Part shown: positions 30,303 to 39,328 of the stretch, piece by piece
Layout: the number at the start of each line of letters is the position of its first letter
Position numbering within the stretch: the first letter of the stretch is position 1
Source: Burkholderiaceae bacterium
GTDB taxonomy: Bacteria > Pseudomonadota > Gammaproteobacteria > Burkholderiales > Burkholderiaceae_E
Direction: 5' to 3'
DNA: 43,014 nt
Assembly: GCA_023954135.1 (NCBI GenBank)
Contig: JAMLIN010000037.1
Span: forward strand, 1-43,014
The notes under the pieces: generated by a model
Databases searched by the model: none
Seen by the model: the letters and a program-made list of their open reading frames with translations, nothing else
Told to the model about the DNA's origin: nothing
Translations under genes and position numbers: made by a program

Positions 30303-31256
30303 TCACTCCGCCCATGCCGGATCTCCGGTGAAGACGACGGTGAGCCAGCGATCCGGCCCGTCGCCGCCGACCGCCTCGCCGATCTCGTCGCGCAGGATGT
30401 CCCATTCGGCGATGTCGCGGGGCGGTGCATCGGCCGGAACGATGAAATAGAGCTCGATGTTCTTCGAGCGGCCCACTCGCGCGACGTAGGCCCGGTAGGA
30501 ATCCAGGCCGTGCTTCTCGACGAAGGCTTGCGCCACCCTGTCGATATGCTGCTTGAGATCGACGGGCGTCACCAGGAAGATGTCCGAGAGCGCCTGCCTG
30601 ACGGTCGAGACCGGCAGCGGGATGATCAGGATGCAGACGATCGCCAGCACCGCCGGGTCGATGTAGGGCGAGATCCATTGCCACTCGGTTCCCTGCACCG
30701 CATGGCCGATGCAGAAGGCGATCAGGAGCGCTGCCGTGATGCCCGCCGACATGATCCATCCCTTGACGTCCAGCCGCAGGAAAGCCGAGCCGATCCTGCG
30801 GTTGGCGCGTGCTTCGACGATGGCGATCGTCGTGCAGGCGATCAGGGTGACGAACGCGTAGACGATTGCCCAGCCGAACTCGAGATCGCGCCCGCCTTCG
30901 AGCAGGCTGCTGACCGCGGTCACCAGCGCGTAGATCGCTACGCCGATCAGGAGCGTGCCGTTGAGCCCGAGGACCATGGGTTCCAGGTGCCAGAAGCCCA
31001 TCGAGAAGCGCTCCCTGAGCTTGCGCGACAGCCCCTTCGACATCGCGAAGGACGTGATGAGGTTGACCACGATCAGCGACAGGAGACTCATGCTGGCGTC
31101 GACGAGGGAATAGACGCCGTCGAAGATGATCGAGAAGGACCCCGAGATCAGGCCGAAGCCGATGCCTAGCGCGGCGATGACCAGCGTGACGGCGATGGAC
31201 GTTCGCAGAACGCCGCGCTCGTCACTCGAGTCGAAGAAGCTGCTCCTGGTCGTCAT
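30303..31256 (-). CDS. cation diffusion facilitator family transporter (COG3965-like)
   Basis: 317-residue inner-membrane protein with six predicted transmembrane segments (about residues 18-215) and a C-terminal cytoplasmic domain (about 220-310, VDLKQHIDRVAQAFVEKHG). It belongs to the CDF group of divalent metal exporters. The usual site-A quartet is altered: TM2 has DGVYSLVD and TM5 has DVKGW, not the HxxxD pairs. These match the COG3965 subgroup as I remember it. GFWHLEPMVLGLNG after TM2 also fits. The substrate metal cannot be assigned. It is divergent from the BASS/ACR3-like transporter gene, with about 85 bases between them, and converges with the sodB remnant. Confidence 0.85.
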   Translation of the reverse strand: MTTRSSFFDSSDERGVLRTSIAVTLVIAALGIGFGLISGSFSIIFDGVYSLVDASMSLLSLIVVNLITSFAMSKGLSRKLRERFSMGFWHLEPMVLGLNGTLLIGVAIYALVTAVSSLLEGGRDLEFGWAIVYAFVTLIACTTIAIVEARANRRIGSAFLRLDVKGWIMSAGITAALLIAFCIGHAVQGTEWQWISPYIDPAVLAIVCILIIPLPVSTVRQALSDIFLVTPVDLKQHIDRVAQAFVEKHGLDSYRAYVARVGRSKNIELYFIVPADAPPRDIAEWDILRDEIGEAVGGDGPDRWLTVVFTGDPAWAE

Positions 31257-31341
31257 GTCGATCGTCGATCATCCCGTTTCCTTCCGAATGGTAAGGCGAC
31301 GCATGAGATGCCGCCATCGTGATCTGTGGTATCAACGCGGG

Positions 31342-32298
31342 ATGCGGGCGCTTCGCGACATCCTGGAATCGAGACAGATTCCCGTCTATTTCTGCGCCGT
31401 TGCGGCCGCGGTCGTTGCCGCGATGTACGGTCCGGATACCGCTGCGCTCGAAGGGCTCATCACGCCGGTCCTGGCGCTGATGCTCTATGCGACCTTCCTG
31501 CAGGTGCCCATTGCCCGGCTCGGGAAGGTGTTCGGGCGGGGCCGCTTCCTCGGGGCGCTGCTCCTGGCGAATTTCGTCGTGATTCCCCTGCTGGTCGCAC
31601 TGGTCGTGCAGTTCCTTCCGCGCGATCCGATGCTCAGGCTCGGGGTGCTGCTGGTGTTGCTCACGCCCTGCATCGACTATGTGGTGACCTTCTCCCATCT
31701 CGGCCGGGCCGATTCATCGCAACTGCTCGCCGCGACGCCGATCCTGCTGGTCGTCCAGATGCTTCTGCTGCCCGCCTATCTCGGGATCCTTCTCGGCAGC
31801 GAAGCGGCACAGCTGGTGGAGGCGGGGCCGTTCATTCATGCATTCCTCTGGCTGATCCTGGTTCCTCTCGCGCTGGCCGGTTCGACCCAGGCCTGGGCCG
31901 CACGCAGCCGCGTGGGACGGAGGGCGAGCGCGGCTCTCGGCCTGTTGCCCGTGCCGGCCACTGCCGCCGTACTGTTCGACGTCATCGCAGCGGTTCTCCC
32001 CCGGATCGGGCCCGCGGCCGATGCGGCGATACGCGTCGTTCCGGTCTACATCGCGTTCGCAGTCATCGCGCCCGTGGCCGGATGGTCGGTCGCGCGGTGC
32101 TTCGATCTCGAGACTCCAGCCCGGCGAGCCGTTGCTTTCAGCAGCGCTACCCGCAACTCCCTCGTCGTGCTGCCGCTGGCGCTCGCGGTGCCTGGCGCGA
32201 TGCCGCTGCTGCCGGCCGTGATCGTCATGCAGACGCTCGTCGAGCTGGCGAGCGAGCTCGTCTATGTCCGGATCATCGGGGCACTGCCGCCGAAATAA
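31342..32298 (+). CDS. BASS/ACR3-like membrane transporter (arsenite-pump-like)
   Basis: 318-residue integral membrane protein with about ten hydrophobic segments, resembling the bile acid:sodium symporter / arsenite permease superfamily. The segment LLTPCIDYVVTFSHLGRAD, with Cys in the membrane, corresponds to the functional Cys region of ACR3-type proteins. FSSATRNSLVVLPLALAVPG resembles the second conserved repeat. Arsenite efflux is plausible, but no arsR or arsC is nearby, so the substrate is uncertain. The ATG at 31342 is used; upstream in-frame codons run into the divergent CDF gene. Confidence 0.8.
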   Translation: MRALRDILESRQIPVYFCAVAAAVVAAMYGPDTAALEGLITPVLALMLYATFLQVPIARLGKVFGRGRFLGALLLANFVVIPLLVALVVQFLPRDPMLRLGVLLVLLTPCIDYVVTFSHLGRADSSQLLAATPILLVVQMLLLPAYLGILLGSEAAQLVEAGPFIHAFLWLILVPLALAGSTQAWAARSRVGRRASAALGLLPVPATAAVLFDVIAAVLPRIGPAADAAIRVVPVYIAFAVIAPVAGWSVARCFDLETPARRAVAFSSATRNSLVVLPLALAVPGAMPLLPAVIVMQTLVELASELVYVRIIGALPPK

Positions 32299-32339
32299 CC
32301 CCGGCGAGTTTGCATAGAAGAATTTCGTCGTTGCCGGGG
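32299..32339 (+). terminator. possible terminator hairpin after the BASS-like gene
   Basis: CCCCGGC (32299-32305) can pair with GCCGGGG (32333-32339) around a 27-base loop directly after the stop codon. No U-tract follows, so it is a weak candidate. Confidence 0.25.
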
Positions 32340-32464
32340 CGCCGTGCCGGCCACAGACTTCGATCAACCCCGTTCCATGCCATGGCCGGACTCCGGGTCG
32401 AACCCCGAAGCCGTTGCCGGCGATCGGCGAATTCCGGACGGGCCAGCCTCTCCTGCCTGCCGAC

Positions 32465-33232
32465 ATGAAGCTCAGTTTCAACGCCGTGGCCAAGCGATTC
32501 GGTGGCCTGCGGGTCATCGACGATTTCACGCACGAGTTCGCCGAGGGTGAGCTGGTGGCGCTGGTCGGGCCGTCCGGCTGCGGAAAATCCACCCTGCTGC
32601 ATCTCGCGGCGGGCCTGGAGGCGCCGACCAGCGGAGCGGTGCTCGCCGACGGCAGGCAGGTGAGGGGTCCGCATCCCGAGCGGACCCTGATGTTCCAGGA
32701 GAACGCGCTCTTTCCCTGGCTGACCCTCGCGCAGAACATCGCGCTGGCGCTCGAGTTCCAGAAGGTGGACAGGCGGACCGCCCGAGCCCGGGCCTTGCGC
32801 TGGCTGTCGAAGGTCTCGCTCGACGGCTTCGCCGACTACTACCCCCACCAGGTCTCGGGCGGCATGCGCCAGCGCGCGGCGCTTGCGCGCGCCTTCATCG
32901 CGGAACCGCGCGCGCTCCTGCTCGACGAACCCTTCGGTGCGCTCGATGCGCTCACCCGGATGACCCTGCAGGATGCCCTGCGGGACCTGATACGGGAGCA
33001 GGCGCCCACCGTGCTGCTGGTCACTCACGACGTGGACGAAGCCATCTTCCTCGCCGACCACATCCTGGTGTTCGGCCCGCGCCCGGCCGCGGTGCTGAAG
33101 GCGTTCAGCCTCGAGCGCCGGGAACGGACCCACGACCTGACCGGATTCTCGAATGTGCGAAGCGAGATCCTCCGGCTGCTCGGCATCGAGGCGGAGCAGA
33201 TCGAACCCTCACTGACATCCCTGGGAGCATGA
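32465..33232 (+). CDS. ABC transporter ATP-binding protein, NitT/TauT type
   Basis: 255-residue ATPase of an importer related to SsuB/TauB. Walker A is GPSGCGKST (about residues 36-44), the Q-loop MFQENALFPWL, the signature VSGGMRQRAALARA, Walker B LLLDEPFGALDALT and the switch His in LLVTHDVDEA. It starts at ATG 32465 (MKLSFNAVAKRFGG); an earlier in-frame ATG at 32414 lacks homology. First gene of a four-gene transport operon; its stop overlaps an ATG at 33229. Confidence 0.94.
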   Translation: MKLSFNAVAKRFGGLRVIDDFTHEFAEGELVALVGPSGCGKSTLLHLAAGLEAPTSGAVLADGRQVRGPHPERTLMFQENALFPWLTLAQNIALALEFQKVDRRTARARALRWLSKVSLDGFADYYPHQVSGGMRQRAALARAFIAEPRALLLDEPFGALDALTRMTLQDALRDLIREQAPTVLLVTHDVDEAIFLADHILVFGPRPAAVLKAFSLERRERTHDLTGFSNVRSEILRLLGIEAEQIEPSLTSLGA

Positions 33233-33234
33233 TC

Positions 33235-34230
33235 ATGAAGGCAGTACGACTACTGGTTGCCGCGTTGGCGGCGCTGGTTTTTGCGGTACCCGCCGCCGCG
33301 CAGGACAAGTTCAAGGTCGGCTATCTGCGCGTGATGGACGACGCCCAGGCGATCCTGGCGGACAAGGCGGATCTCTATGCGAAGCGCGGGATCGACGTCG
33401 AGCTGGTCGAATTCCAGTCGGGCACCGACCTGATCAAGGCGATCGTCGGCGGACAGCTCCATTCGGGCGTGCTCGGCTTCACCAATGCGATCGCCTGGGC
33501 TTCCCGCGGGGCGGACCTGAAGGTGGTGGGCGGCGCGCAGAACGGCTACCACGCGATGATCGTGCGCGAGGATGCCGGCATCGACGGGATCGCCGACCTC
33601 AAGGGCCGGACCATCGCCTCGCAGAGGGAGGGCAGCACCGCCGATACCGTGTTGAAGGGCGTGGTGTTCAAGCAGGCCGGCCTGGCGGCTTCCGACGTCA
33701 ACGTCATGGGAGTGAGCCCGCAGGTGGCAGTGCAGTCGCTGGTGGCCAAGCGGGTCGACGGCGCCTTCCTGTTCGAGCCGCAGGCGAGCATCGCCAAGGC
33801 GATCGCGCCGGTCAAGGAGATCTACGAGATCGGCGAGGTATGGCCGTTCCCCTGCATGGTGGTGATCACCTCGGGCGATGTCCTGAAGAGCCGCAAGGAG
33901 GACCTCTGGAAGACGCTCGATGCGCAGAAGGACGCGATCGACATGCTGCAGCAGCGACCCGAAGAGGCGGCGAAATACATCGCCGCCGAGTTCATCGCCG
34001 AACCCACGCTCAAGACGCTGGATGGCAGGGAAGTGCTGCGCGAGGCGATCATCACCGAGGCGATCAAGACCCAGGTGTTCAATGCGGCGCTTACCGACCA
34101 GGAGCGCTCCCGCATGCAGGAGATCGCCGGGATCATGCAGGAGAGCGGGGCGCTCAAGACGCGCGATGGATCCGCGTTCGATGTCGAGGCCATCCTGGAT
34201 CTGAGCTGGCAGAAGGAGCGCAGCCTGTGA
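33235..34230 (+). CDS. ABC transporter substrate-binding protein, NMT1/SsuA-like
   Basis: 331-residue periplasmic binding protein. A Sec signal peptide (LLVAALAALVFAVPAAAQ, cleavage near residue 22) precedes the family fold: VGYLRVMDDAQAILADKADLY, QSGTDLIKAIVGGQLHSGVLG, DLKGRTIASQREGSTAD. It resembles binding proteins for sulfonates, nitrate or thiamine precursors, but the ligand cannot be assigned. GGGAG at 33223-33227 lies seven bases before ATG 33235, so that start is preferred over the ATG at 33229 that overlaps the ATPase stop. Confidence 0.9.
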   Translation: MKAVRLLVAALAALVFAVPAAAQDKFKVGYLRVMDDAQAILADKADLYAKRGIDVELVEFQSGTDLIKAIVGGQLHSGVLGFTNAIAWASRGADLKVVGGAQNGYHAMIVREDAGIDGIADLKGRTIASQREGSTADTVLKGVVFKQAGLAASDVNVMGVSPQVAVQSLVAKRVDGAFLFEPQASIAKAIAPVKEIYEIGEVWPFPCMVVITSGDVLKSRKEDLWKTLDAQKDAIDMLQQRPEEAAKYIAAEFIAEPTLKTLDGREVLREAIITEAIKTQVFNAALTDQERSRMQEIAGIMQESGALKTRDGSAFDVEAILDLSWQKERSL

Positions 34231-34264
34231 TGCCTGCGGCACCCGGGGCAGGGCTGGTCGATAG

Positions 34265-35059
34265 ATGAGCGAGCAATCCAGCCCGGCGGGCGATCAGGTC
34301 CGGATGACGGGACCACGCCGCAGGTCGGCGATGGTGCTGGCGGTGGTGTTCATCCTCCTGCTCTGGCAGATTGCCGCCTGGTCGCTGCCGGACTTCCTCA
34401 TGCCGGATGTGCATGTGGTCTTCATGCGCCTCTGGGACGAGATCGGCTCGGCGGACTTCCGGGCGGCGCTCGGCGGCAGCCTCACGCGCCTGGGCACCGG
34501 CTATGGCGCGGCGCTGGTGTGCGGCGTAGTGTTCGGCCTGCTCGGTGCGGTGCTGTACTTCTTTCGGGAGGTGATGAAGTTCGCGATCGTCATCCTCCAG
34601 TCGATCCCGTCGATCGCCTGGGTGCCGATCTTCCTCATCATGATGGGCTTCGGCAACATGCCGATCGTGGTCGTGGTGGGGATCGCGGCATTCTTCCCGG
34701 CGGCGCTTTCGGTGATGAACGCCACCGAGAGCGTCGAGAAGGTGCATGTCAGCGCCGCCCGGGTGATGGGGGCTTCGCGCCTGCAGCTGCTGCGGCGGGT
34801 GTATCTGCCGGCGGTGATGCCGGAGCTCATCACCGGAGCCCAGCTCGCCTTCGGCAATGCATGGCGCGCGCTGATCTCGGCGGAGATGCTGATCGGCTTC
34901 GGACAGGGGCTCGGGCGCTCGCTCTCCTATGCGGGGGAGACCGCCGACATGGTCGGCGTGATGACCGCCATCCTGGCGATCGCGATCCTCGCGCCCCTGA
35001 TCGACCAGGTCCTGCTGGAGCGCCTGAGGCATCGCGTGCTGCGCTACCAGTACGTGTAG
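34265..35059 (+). CDS. ABC transporter permease, NitT/TauT type
   Basis: 264-residue membrane protein with about six transmembrane helices and the BPD_transp_1 EAA loop (VHVSAARVMGASRLQLLRRV, about 162-181, then YLPAVMPELITGAQLAFGNAWR). This is the SsuC/TauC type. It is 34 bases after the binding-protein gene and three bases before the next one, so it is part of the same operon. Confidence 0.93.
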   Translation: MSEQSSPAGDQVRMTGPRRRSAMVLAVVFILLLWQIAAWSLPDFLMPDVHVVFMRLWDEIGSADFRAALGGSLTRLGTGYGAALVCGVVFGLLGAVLYFFREVMKFAIVILQSIPSIAWVPIFLIMMGFGNMPIVVVVGIAAFFPAALSVMNATESVEKVHVSAARVMGASRLQLLRRVYLPAVMPELITGAQLAFGNAWRALISAEMLIGFGQGLGRSLSYAGETADMVGVMTAILAIAILAPLIDQVLLERLRHRVLRYQYV

Positions 35060-35062
35060 GCC

Positions 35063-35875
35063 ATGAACGGAGTTTCCCCGGGACGTTCGCCGCTCGGACA
35101 TGGCGGCCTTCGGCACGCGCGGGCGACGGGATGGCGACGCATTGCCGCGACGCTGTGCCTGGGTGCCCTCGCGGGAATGTCCCCGGGTTGGGCGGCCGGC
35201 GCGCCGCTCGTGGTGGCGCTCGACTTCGTCCCGCCGGTGCACGAAGCGGGGGCGAAGTACCGGACGCCCGCAACCATCGATAGCGCGCTTGCCGAGGATC
35301 TCGCCAGGCGGCTCGACCGGCCGCTTGCCAAGGTGGGCGAGGGCGCCTTCGACATCTCGATCACCACGCTCGGGAATTCGGGCGGGACGCCTGCGTCGAT
35401 GACGGTCATCCCCCTCGGCTATCGAGCCGCGCCGATGGCGATCATGCGCACCGACAGCACGATCCGTCGCTGGGACGAGCTACGCGGCCGGACGGTCTGC
35501 GTGGCGGCGGGCGGCACTCATGTCGGCGACCTGCAGGGTCGCTACGGCGCCGTCGAGATCGTCCATCCTTCCCTGACCGAGGCGCTGGTGGCGCTGCGTA
35601 TCGGCGAATGCGATGCGCTGGTGCATGACAGCGTACTGCTCGAGGAGCTGCTGCGGCTGCCCGAATGGAAGAAGTTCTCCCGGCGATTGCAGGGACGCCC
35701 GCGCAGCACCCTCGCCCTGGTCGTGCCACAGGCCGATCGGGAGGTCATCGGCCGCGTCCGGGAAGTCGCCGCTGCCTGGAAGGCAGCGGCGCTCACCGAT
35801 TCCCTGGTGAGGAACGCGATTCGCGACATCGCCTTCGAGGTATACGTCGAGCAGGAAGTGCCCGACTGCCACTGA
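35063..35875 (+). CDS. second periplasmic binding protein (family 3-like) in the ABC operon
   Basis: 270-residue predicted secreted protein. The long basic N-terminus and hydrophobic run (RRIAATLCLGALAGMSPGWAAG) form a signal peptide with cleavage near residue 46. The mature part resembles family 3 solute-binding proteins: ALDFVPPVHEAGA, WDELRGRTVCVAAGGTHVGDL and EALVALRIGECDALVHDS correspond to typical SBP_bac_3 segments. It is unrelated in detail to the NMT1-like protein two genes upstream. Possible roles are a second receptor for the same permease or a sensor. The ATG at 35063 lies three bases after the permease stop. Confidence 0.75.
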   Translation: MNGVSPGRSPLGHGGLRHARATGWRRIAATLCLGALAGMSPGWAAGAPLVVALDFVPPVHEAGAKYRTPATIDSALAEDLARRLDRPLAKVGEGAFDISITTLGNSGGTPASMTVIPLGYRAAPMAIMRTDSTIRRWDELRGRTVCVAAGGTHVGDLQGRYGAVEIVHPSLTEALVALRIGECDALVHDSVLLEELLRLPEWKKFSRRLQGRPRSTLALVVPQADREVIGRVREVAAAWKAAALTDSLVRNAIRDIAFEVYVEQEVPDCH

Positions 35876-35898
35876 GCCGGCTTCGCCGTGCTTCCCTC

Positions 35899-37080
35899 CT
35901 AGGCGGCCTCGTAGAGCGTCACGACGCAGGCGCCGCCGAGGCCGAGATTGTGCTGCAGCGCATGGCGGGCGCCTTCGACCTGGCGCGGGCCGGCGGTGCC
36001 GCGCAACTGGTTCACCAGCTCGTAGCACTGGGCAAGGCCGGTAGCGCCCAGCGGGTGACCCTTGGAGAGCAGCCCGCCGGACGGATTGGTGACGACCTGC
36101 CCGCCGTAGGTGTTGTCGCCGTCCACGACGAATCGCTCGGCCTCGCCCTCGGCGCAGAATCCGAGCGCCTCGTAGGTGAGCAGCTCGTTCTGGGCGAAGC
36201 AGTCGTGCAGCTCGGCCACGCGGATCTCCCGCGGATCGATGCCGCTCGCCTCGTAGACGGCCTCGGCGGCGCGCTTCGCCATGCCGTAGCCGACGACATA
36301 GCGCATGTCGTCCTTGTCGAAGGTATCGGGCCGGTCGGTGGTCATGGCCTGTGCTGCGATCCGTACCCGTGGGCCCCGGCCATGGCGTTGCCAGAACCGG
36401 TCCGAGGCGACGATGGCCGCGGCCGCCCCGCAGGTGGGCGGACAGGCCATCAGGCGCGTCATCACGCCCGGCCAGATCGCGGGCGAGGCCATCACTTCCT
36501 CTTCCGATACCTCGGAGCGGAACAGCGCCAGCGGATTGTTCGCCGCATGCCGGCTCGCCTTGGCCCTGACCTTGGCGAAGGTGGACAGCTGCGTGCCGAA
36601 CCGCTTCATGTGCTCGAGGCCGGCACCGCCGAAGTAGCGCAGGGCAAGCGGTACCTGGCCGTTGCCCACGAGCATGTCGGTCGCCTCCTCGAAGCGGTCG
36701 AAAGGCGAGGGCCGATCGTCGAATATCGCGCCCAGCGCGCCGGGTCGCATCTGCTCGAAGCCGAGCGCGAGCACACAGTCGGCCGCGCCGCTGGCGACCG
36801 CCTGGCGGGCGAGGTAGAGCGCGGTCGACCCGGTCGAGCAGTTGTTGTTGACGTTGACGACGGGGATCCCGGTCATGCCCACTTCGTAGATGGCCCGCTG
36901 GCCGGCGGTGGAGTCACCGTAGACGTAGCCGACATAGGCCTGCTCGAGCCCGTCGAAGCCGATGCCGGCATCGTCCAGTGCCTGGCGGATCGCGGCGGCG
37001 GCCATCTCGTGGTAGGGCGGATGCGCGCCGGGCTTGGCGAAGGCGGTCATGCCGACGCCCATGATGTCGACTTTGTCCAT
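35899..37080 (-). CDS. SCP2-type thiolase / lipid-transfer protein
   Basis: 393-residue thiolase-fold protein of the SCPx group. The nucleophile Cys81 is in NNNCSTGSTAL. Later motifs are AELHDCFAQNE and the C-terminal SKGHPLGATGLAQ. It lacks the second Cys (CxG) of classical degradative thiolases, having GLGGACV near the end. This group often works with DUF35/OB-fold partners in steroid or branched acyl-CoA cleavage, but no partner is adjacent. The start at 37080 follows a strong AAGGAG. It is convergent with the ABC operon. Substrate unknown. Confidence 0.9.
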   Translation of the reverse strand: MDKVDIMGVGMTAFAKPGAHPPYHEMAAAAIRQALDDAGIGFDGLEQAYVGYVYGDSTAGQRAIYEVGMTGIPVVNVNNNCSTGSTALYLARQAVASGAADCVLALGFEQMRPGALGAIFDDRPSPFDRFEEATDMLVGNGQVPLALRYFGGAGLEHMKRFGTQLSTFAKVRAKASRHAANNPLALFRSEVSEEEVMASPAIWPGVMTRLMACPPTCGAAAAIVASDRFWQRHGRGPRVRIAAQAMTTDRPDTFDKDDMRYVVGYGMAKRAAEAVYEASGIDPREIRVAELHDCFAQNELLTYEALGFCAEGEAERFVVDGDNTYGGQVVTNPSGGLLSKGHPLGATGLAQCYELVNQLRGTAGPRQVEGARHALQHNLGLGGACVVTLYEAA

Positions 37081-37355
37081 CGCGGTTTCTCCTTGTGCGG
37101 GAAGGGCGGTACGGATCGGGCAGACTTCGGGCGGATATCGGGCGGGCATCTGGCAGATGCCGTGTCTTCAGCCCCCGGGTTGTCATCCTGTGCCCGGATC
37201 ATGGCGTTGAGCCCGGGGCGCAGGCATCCGGCCAATGTACACGGTTGGACGGCGTCGAGAAAGCACCGGGGCCCGACCCGGCCGTCCGATCGGACGCCAT
37301 CACCATCCCGGCGGGAATCGCCGCATGATTGCGGCATCGAAGAGGATACGAACAC

Positions 37356-38069
37356 ATGAACATCGGACTCAATCGCCTGCTCGCCGGCCTGCTGATCGCC
37401 GTCGGTGCAGCCGCCGCCGGGTGGGCCGTGGGCAACGGCCTCGAGCGCTTCCGCATGGCCGACCGCTCGGTCACCGTCAAGGGCCTCGCCGAGATGAACG
37501 TCCAGAGCGACTTCGCGGTCTGGCCGCTGTCGTTCCGGCGTGCCGGCAACGAGTTCGGCGAGGTCCAGCGGGCGCTGGCGGCCGATCGCGACAAGGTGGT
37601 CGCTTTCCTGAAGCAGGCCGGGATCGAGGAAGCCGAGATCGAGATCCGGCCGCTGCAGGTGACCGACGCCTATTCGCGCGAGTACATCCAGCCCAACCAG
37701 CCGTTTCGTTATACCGGCAACGGCCAGGTGCTGGTGAAGTCGCCCCGGGTGGCGGAGGTGGCCAGGGCGGCGCTTGCAACCGACCCCCTGATCCAGGCCG
37801 GTCTCGTGATCCAGAGCGACATCGGGCCCAGCTACCAGTTGCGTGGCTTCAACGAGGTCAAGCCGACCCTGCTGTCGGAAGCGACCCGCAATGCACGCGA
37901 GCAGGCGGCCGAGTTCGCGGCGCAGGCCGGTGCCCGGCTCGGCCCCCTCAAATCCGCCAACCAGGGCGTCATCCAGATCAGCGGGGATGACGGCGGGTAC
38001 TCGGACACCGGTAGCTCGCAGACCAAGCGGCTGCGCGTGGTCAGCACTTTCGTCTATGAGCTGCGATAG
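37356..38069 (+). CDS. SIMPL (DUF541) domain protein, membrane-anchored
   Basis: 237-residue protein. Its N-terminal hydrophobic segment (about 6-25, LLAGLLIAVGAAAAGWAVG) probably anchors it to the membrane. The SIMPL domain follows: SVTVKGLAEMNVQSDFAVWPLSF, then a helix (ALAADRDKVVAFLKQAGIEEAEIEI), and a second half with EATRNAREQAAEFAAQAGARLG. SIMPL proteins are periplasmic or envelope proteins of unclear function, some linked to oxidative or membrane stress. The start has an AGAGGA site nine bases upstream; an in-frame ATG at 37329 lacks one. A second SIMPL gene lies two genes downstream. Confidence 0.88.
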   Translation: MNIGLNRLLAGLLIAVGAAAAGWAVGNGLERFRMADRSVTVKGLAEMNVQSDFAVWPLSFRRAGNEFGEVQRALAADRDKVVAFLKQAGIEEAEIEIRPLQVTDAYSREYIQPNQPFRYTGNGQVLVKSPRVAEVARAALATDPLIQAGLVIQSDIGPSYQLRGFNEVKPTLLSEATRNAREQAAEFAAQAGARLGPLKSANQGVIQISGDDGGYSDTGSSQTKRLRVVSTFVYELR

Positions 38070-38189
38070 CGGCTCGCCGGACATCGGCTGCGCCGCCGCG
38101 ACGGATTCGCGCCGCTGTCGTCGCCGAATCCGTCGCGTCCATCGGGCCGGCTGCCGGACGGTCCGCGGGATCGGGGCACAATCGCGGCC

Positions 38190-39260
38190 ATGCGCGAACT
38201 GATCCGAATCTCCCGCCGCAGCCTCATCGCCGGCGCCTGCGGCACCGCCTCGGTCGGCCTGCTCGGCGGCATGAAGTGGCCCTGGTCGTCGGACGGCCGG
38301 GACTCCGATCCGCCACCGAAAGGGGCGAAGGAGCCGTTTCGTTTCCTGTCGCCGGACTCGGTCTGGAACCTGCCGATCGGACGGGGTGCTCGTTTCGCAT
38401 CCGACGCCGACCCCGCGACCCGGCAGATCCGGGCCCTGGACGGGACGCTCGATCTCGCCGAGGACGCCTGGACGGTCGCGCTGTGGCACGCGCGCGAATC
38501 CGACCCGATGCAGACGGTCGTCGTCAATGCCGGCCCCACCGGCAGGAACGACCGCATCCGGATCCACATCCCGGCCGATGCGGCGGCTTCACCGCCGCCC
38601 TACCGGCCGGGCGAGTCGGACTCCCACATGTCGGTCGTGTCGCCCGACGGCAGGCTCATCCACGAGTTCATCGGCATGCACAAGGTGGGCGTGCGGACCT
38701 GGGGCGCGGGCTGCTATGTGCCGATGCCGGTCGACGGCTCGGGCATCGAGCACATGACCGGATTCGAGATCGCCGACTTCCGGATAGCCGGCATGCTCGG
38801 CTTCGGTTCGACGCGCGCCTACGGCGGATCGTCGACCGCCGGCCTGATCGTCTCGGGAGAGCTCGAGCAGGGCATCGATCACATGCTGGCCTGCGCGGCG
38901 CATATCGACATGCTGACCTCGCCCTGGGTCTGGCCGGCCACCCGCGACGACTGGCACGACAACTACCCGAACAACGGCGGCAGCGCGAAGGTCTCCCTGG
39001 GCATGATGTTCGCGATACCGCCCGAAGTCGACCTGAAGGACATGAAGCTCGGCCGCCGCGAGTATCATGTGCTGCGGGCGATGCAGACGCACGGCCTGAT
39101 GGTCGTCGACCGCGGCGGCAGGAACTGGTCGATCTACATGGACTACACCGCGCGCGCCGAGGCGCGCCGTTTCGATGTCGATGCGATCAGCAGGGTCATG
39201 TCGAAGCATCTCGCCCGGATCACCAACATCACCCCGGCGACGCCCAAGGGCGGCGACTGA
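38190..39260 (+). CDS. putative Tat-exported protein of unknown function
   Basis: 356-residue protein with a twin-arginine signal (SRRSLIAGACGTASVGLLGG, residues 9-28). The mature part is Gly/Asp/Trp-rich. Its C-terminal half carries STAGLIVSGELEQGIDHML, WVWPATRDD, LRAMQTHGLMVVDRGG and NWSIYMD. It resembles a widespread family of secreted proteins that I recall with IDHAL and ALKTYGMIVAD motifs, often in surface or polysaccharide contexts. No function is established. It lies between two SIMPL genes on the same strand, with gaps of 120 and 68 bases. The cysteine at residue 17 is not in a good lipobox. Confidence 0.75.
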   Translation: MRELIRISRRSLIAGACGTASVGLLGGMKWPWSSDGRDSDPPPKGAKEPFRFLSPDSVWNLPIGRGARFASDADPATRQIRALDGTLDLAEDAWTVALWHARESDPMQTVVVNAGPTGRNDRIRIHIPADAAASPPPYRPGESDSHMSVVSPDGRLIHEFIGMHKVGVRTWGAGCYVPMPVDGSGIEHMTGFEIADFRIAGMLGFGSTRAYGGSSTAGLIVSGELEQGIDHMLACAAHIDMLTSPWVWPATRDDWHDNYPNNGGSAKVSLGMMFAIPPEVDLKDMKLGRREYHVLRAMQTHGLMVVDRGGRNWSIYMDYTARAEARRFDVDAISRVMSKHLARITNITPATPKGGD

Positions 39261-39328
39261 CCGGCGGGTCAACCCCGGGCCGTGTGCGGCCGTTGTCACG
39301 GCTCCCGAATCCTCCGAGACGAATACCC

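Noticed and set aside
29865-31169. Plus-strand frame spanning the sodB remnant and the CDF gene
   Set aside because: It is antisense to the CDF gene and in a different frame from the sodB homology.
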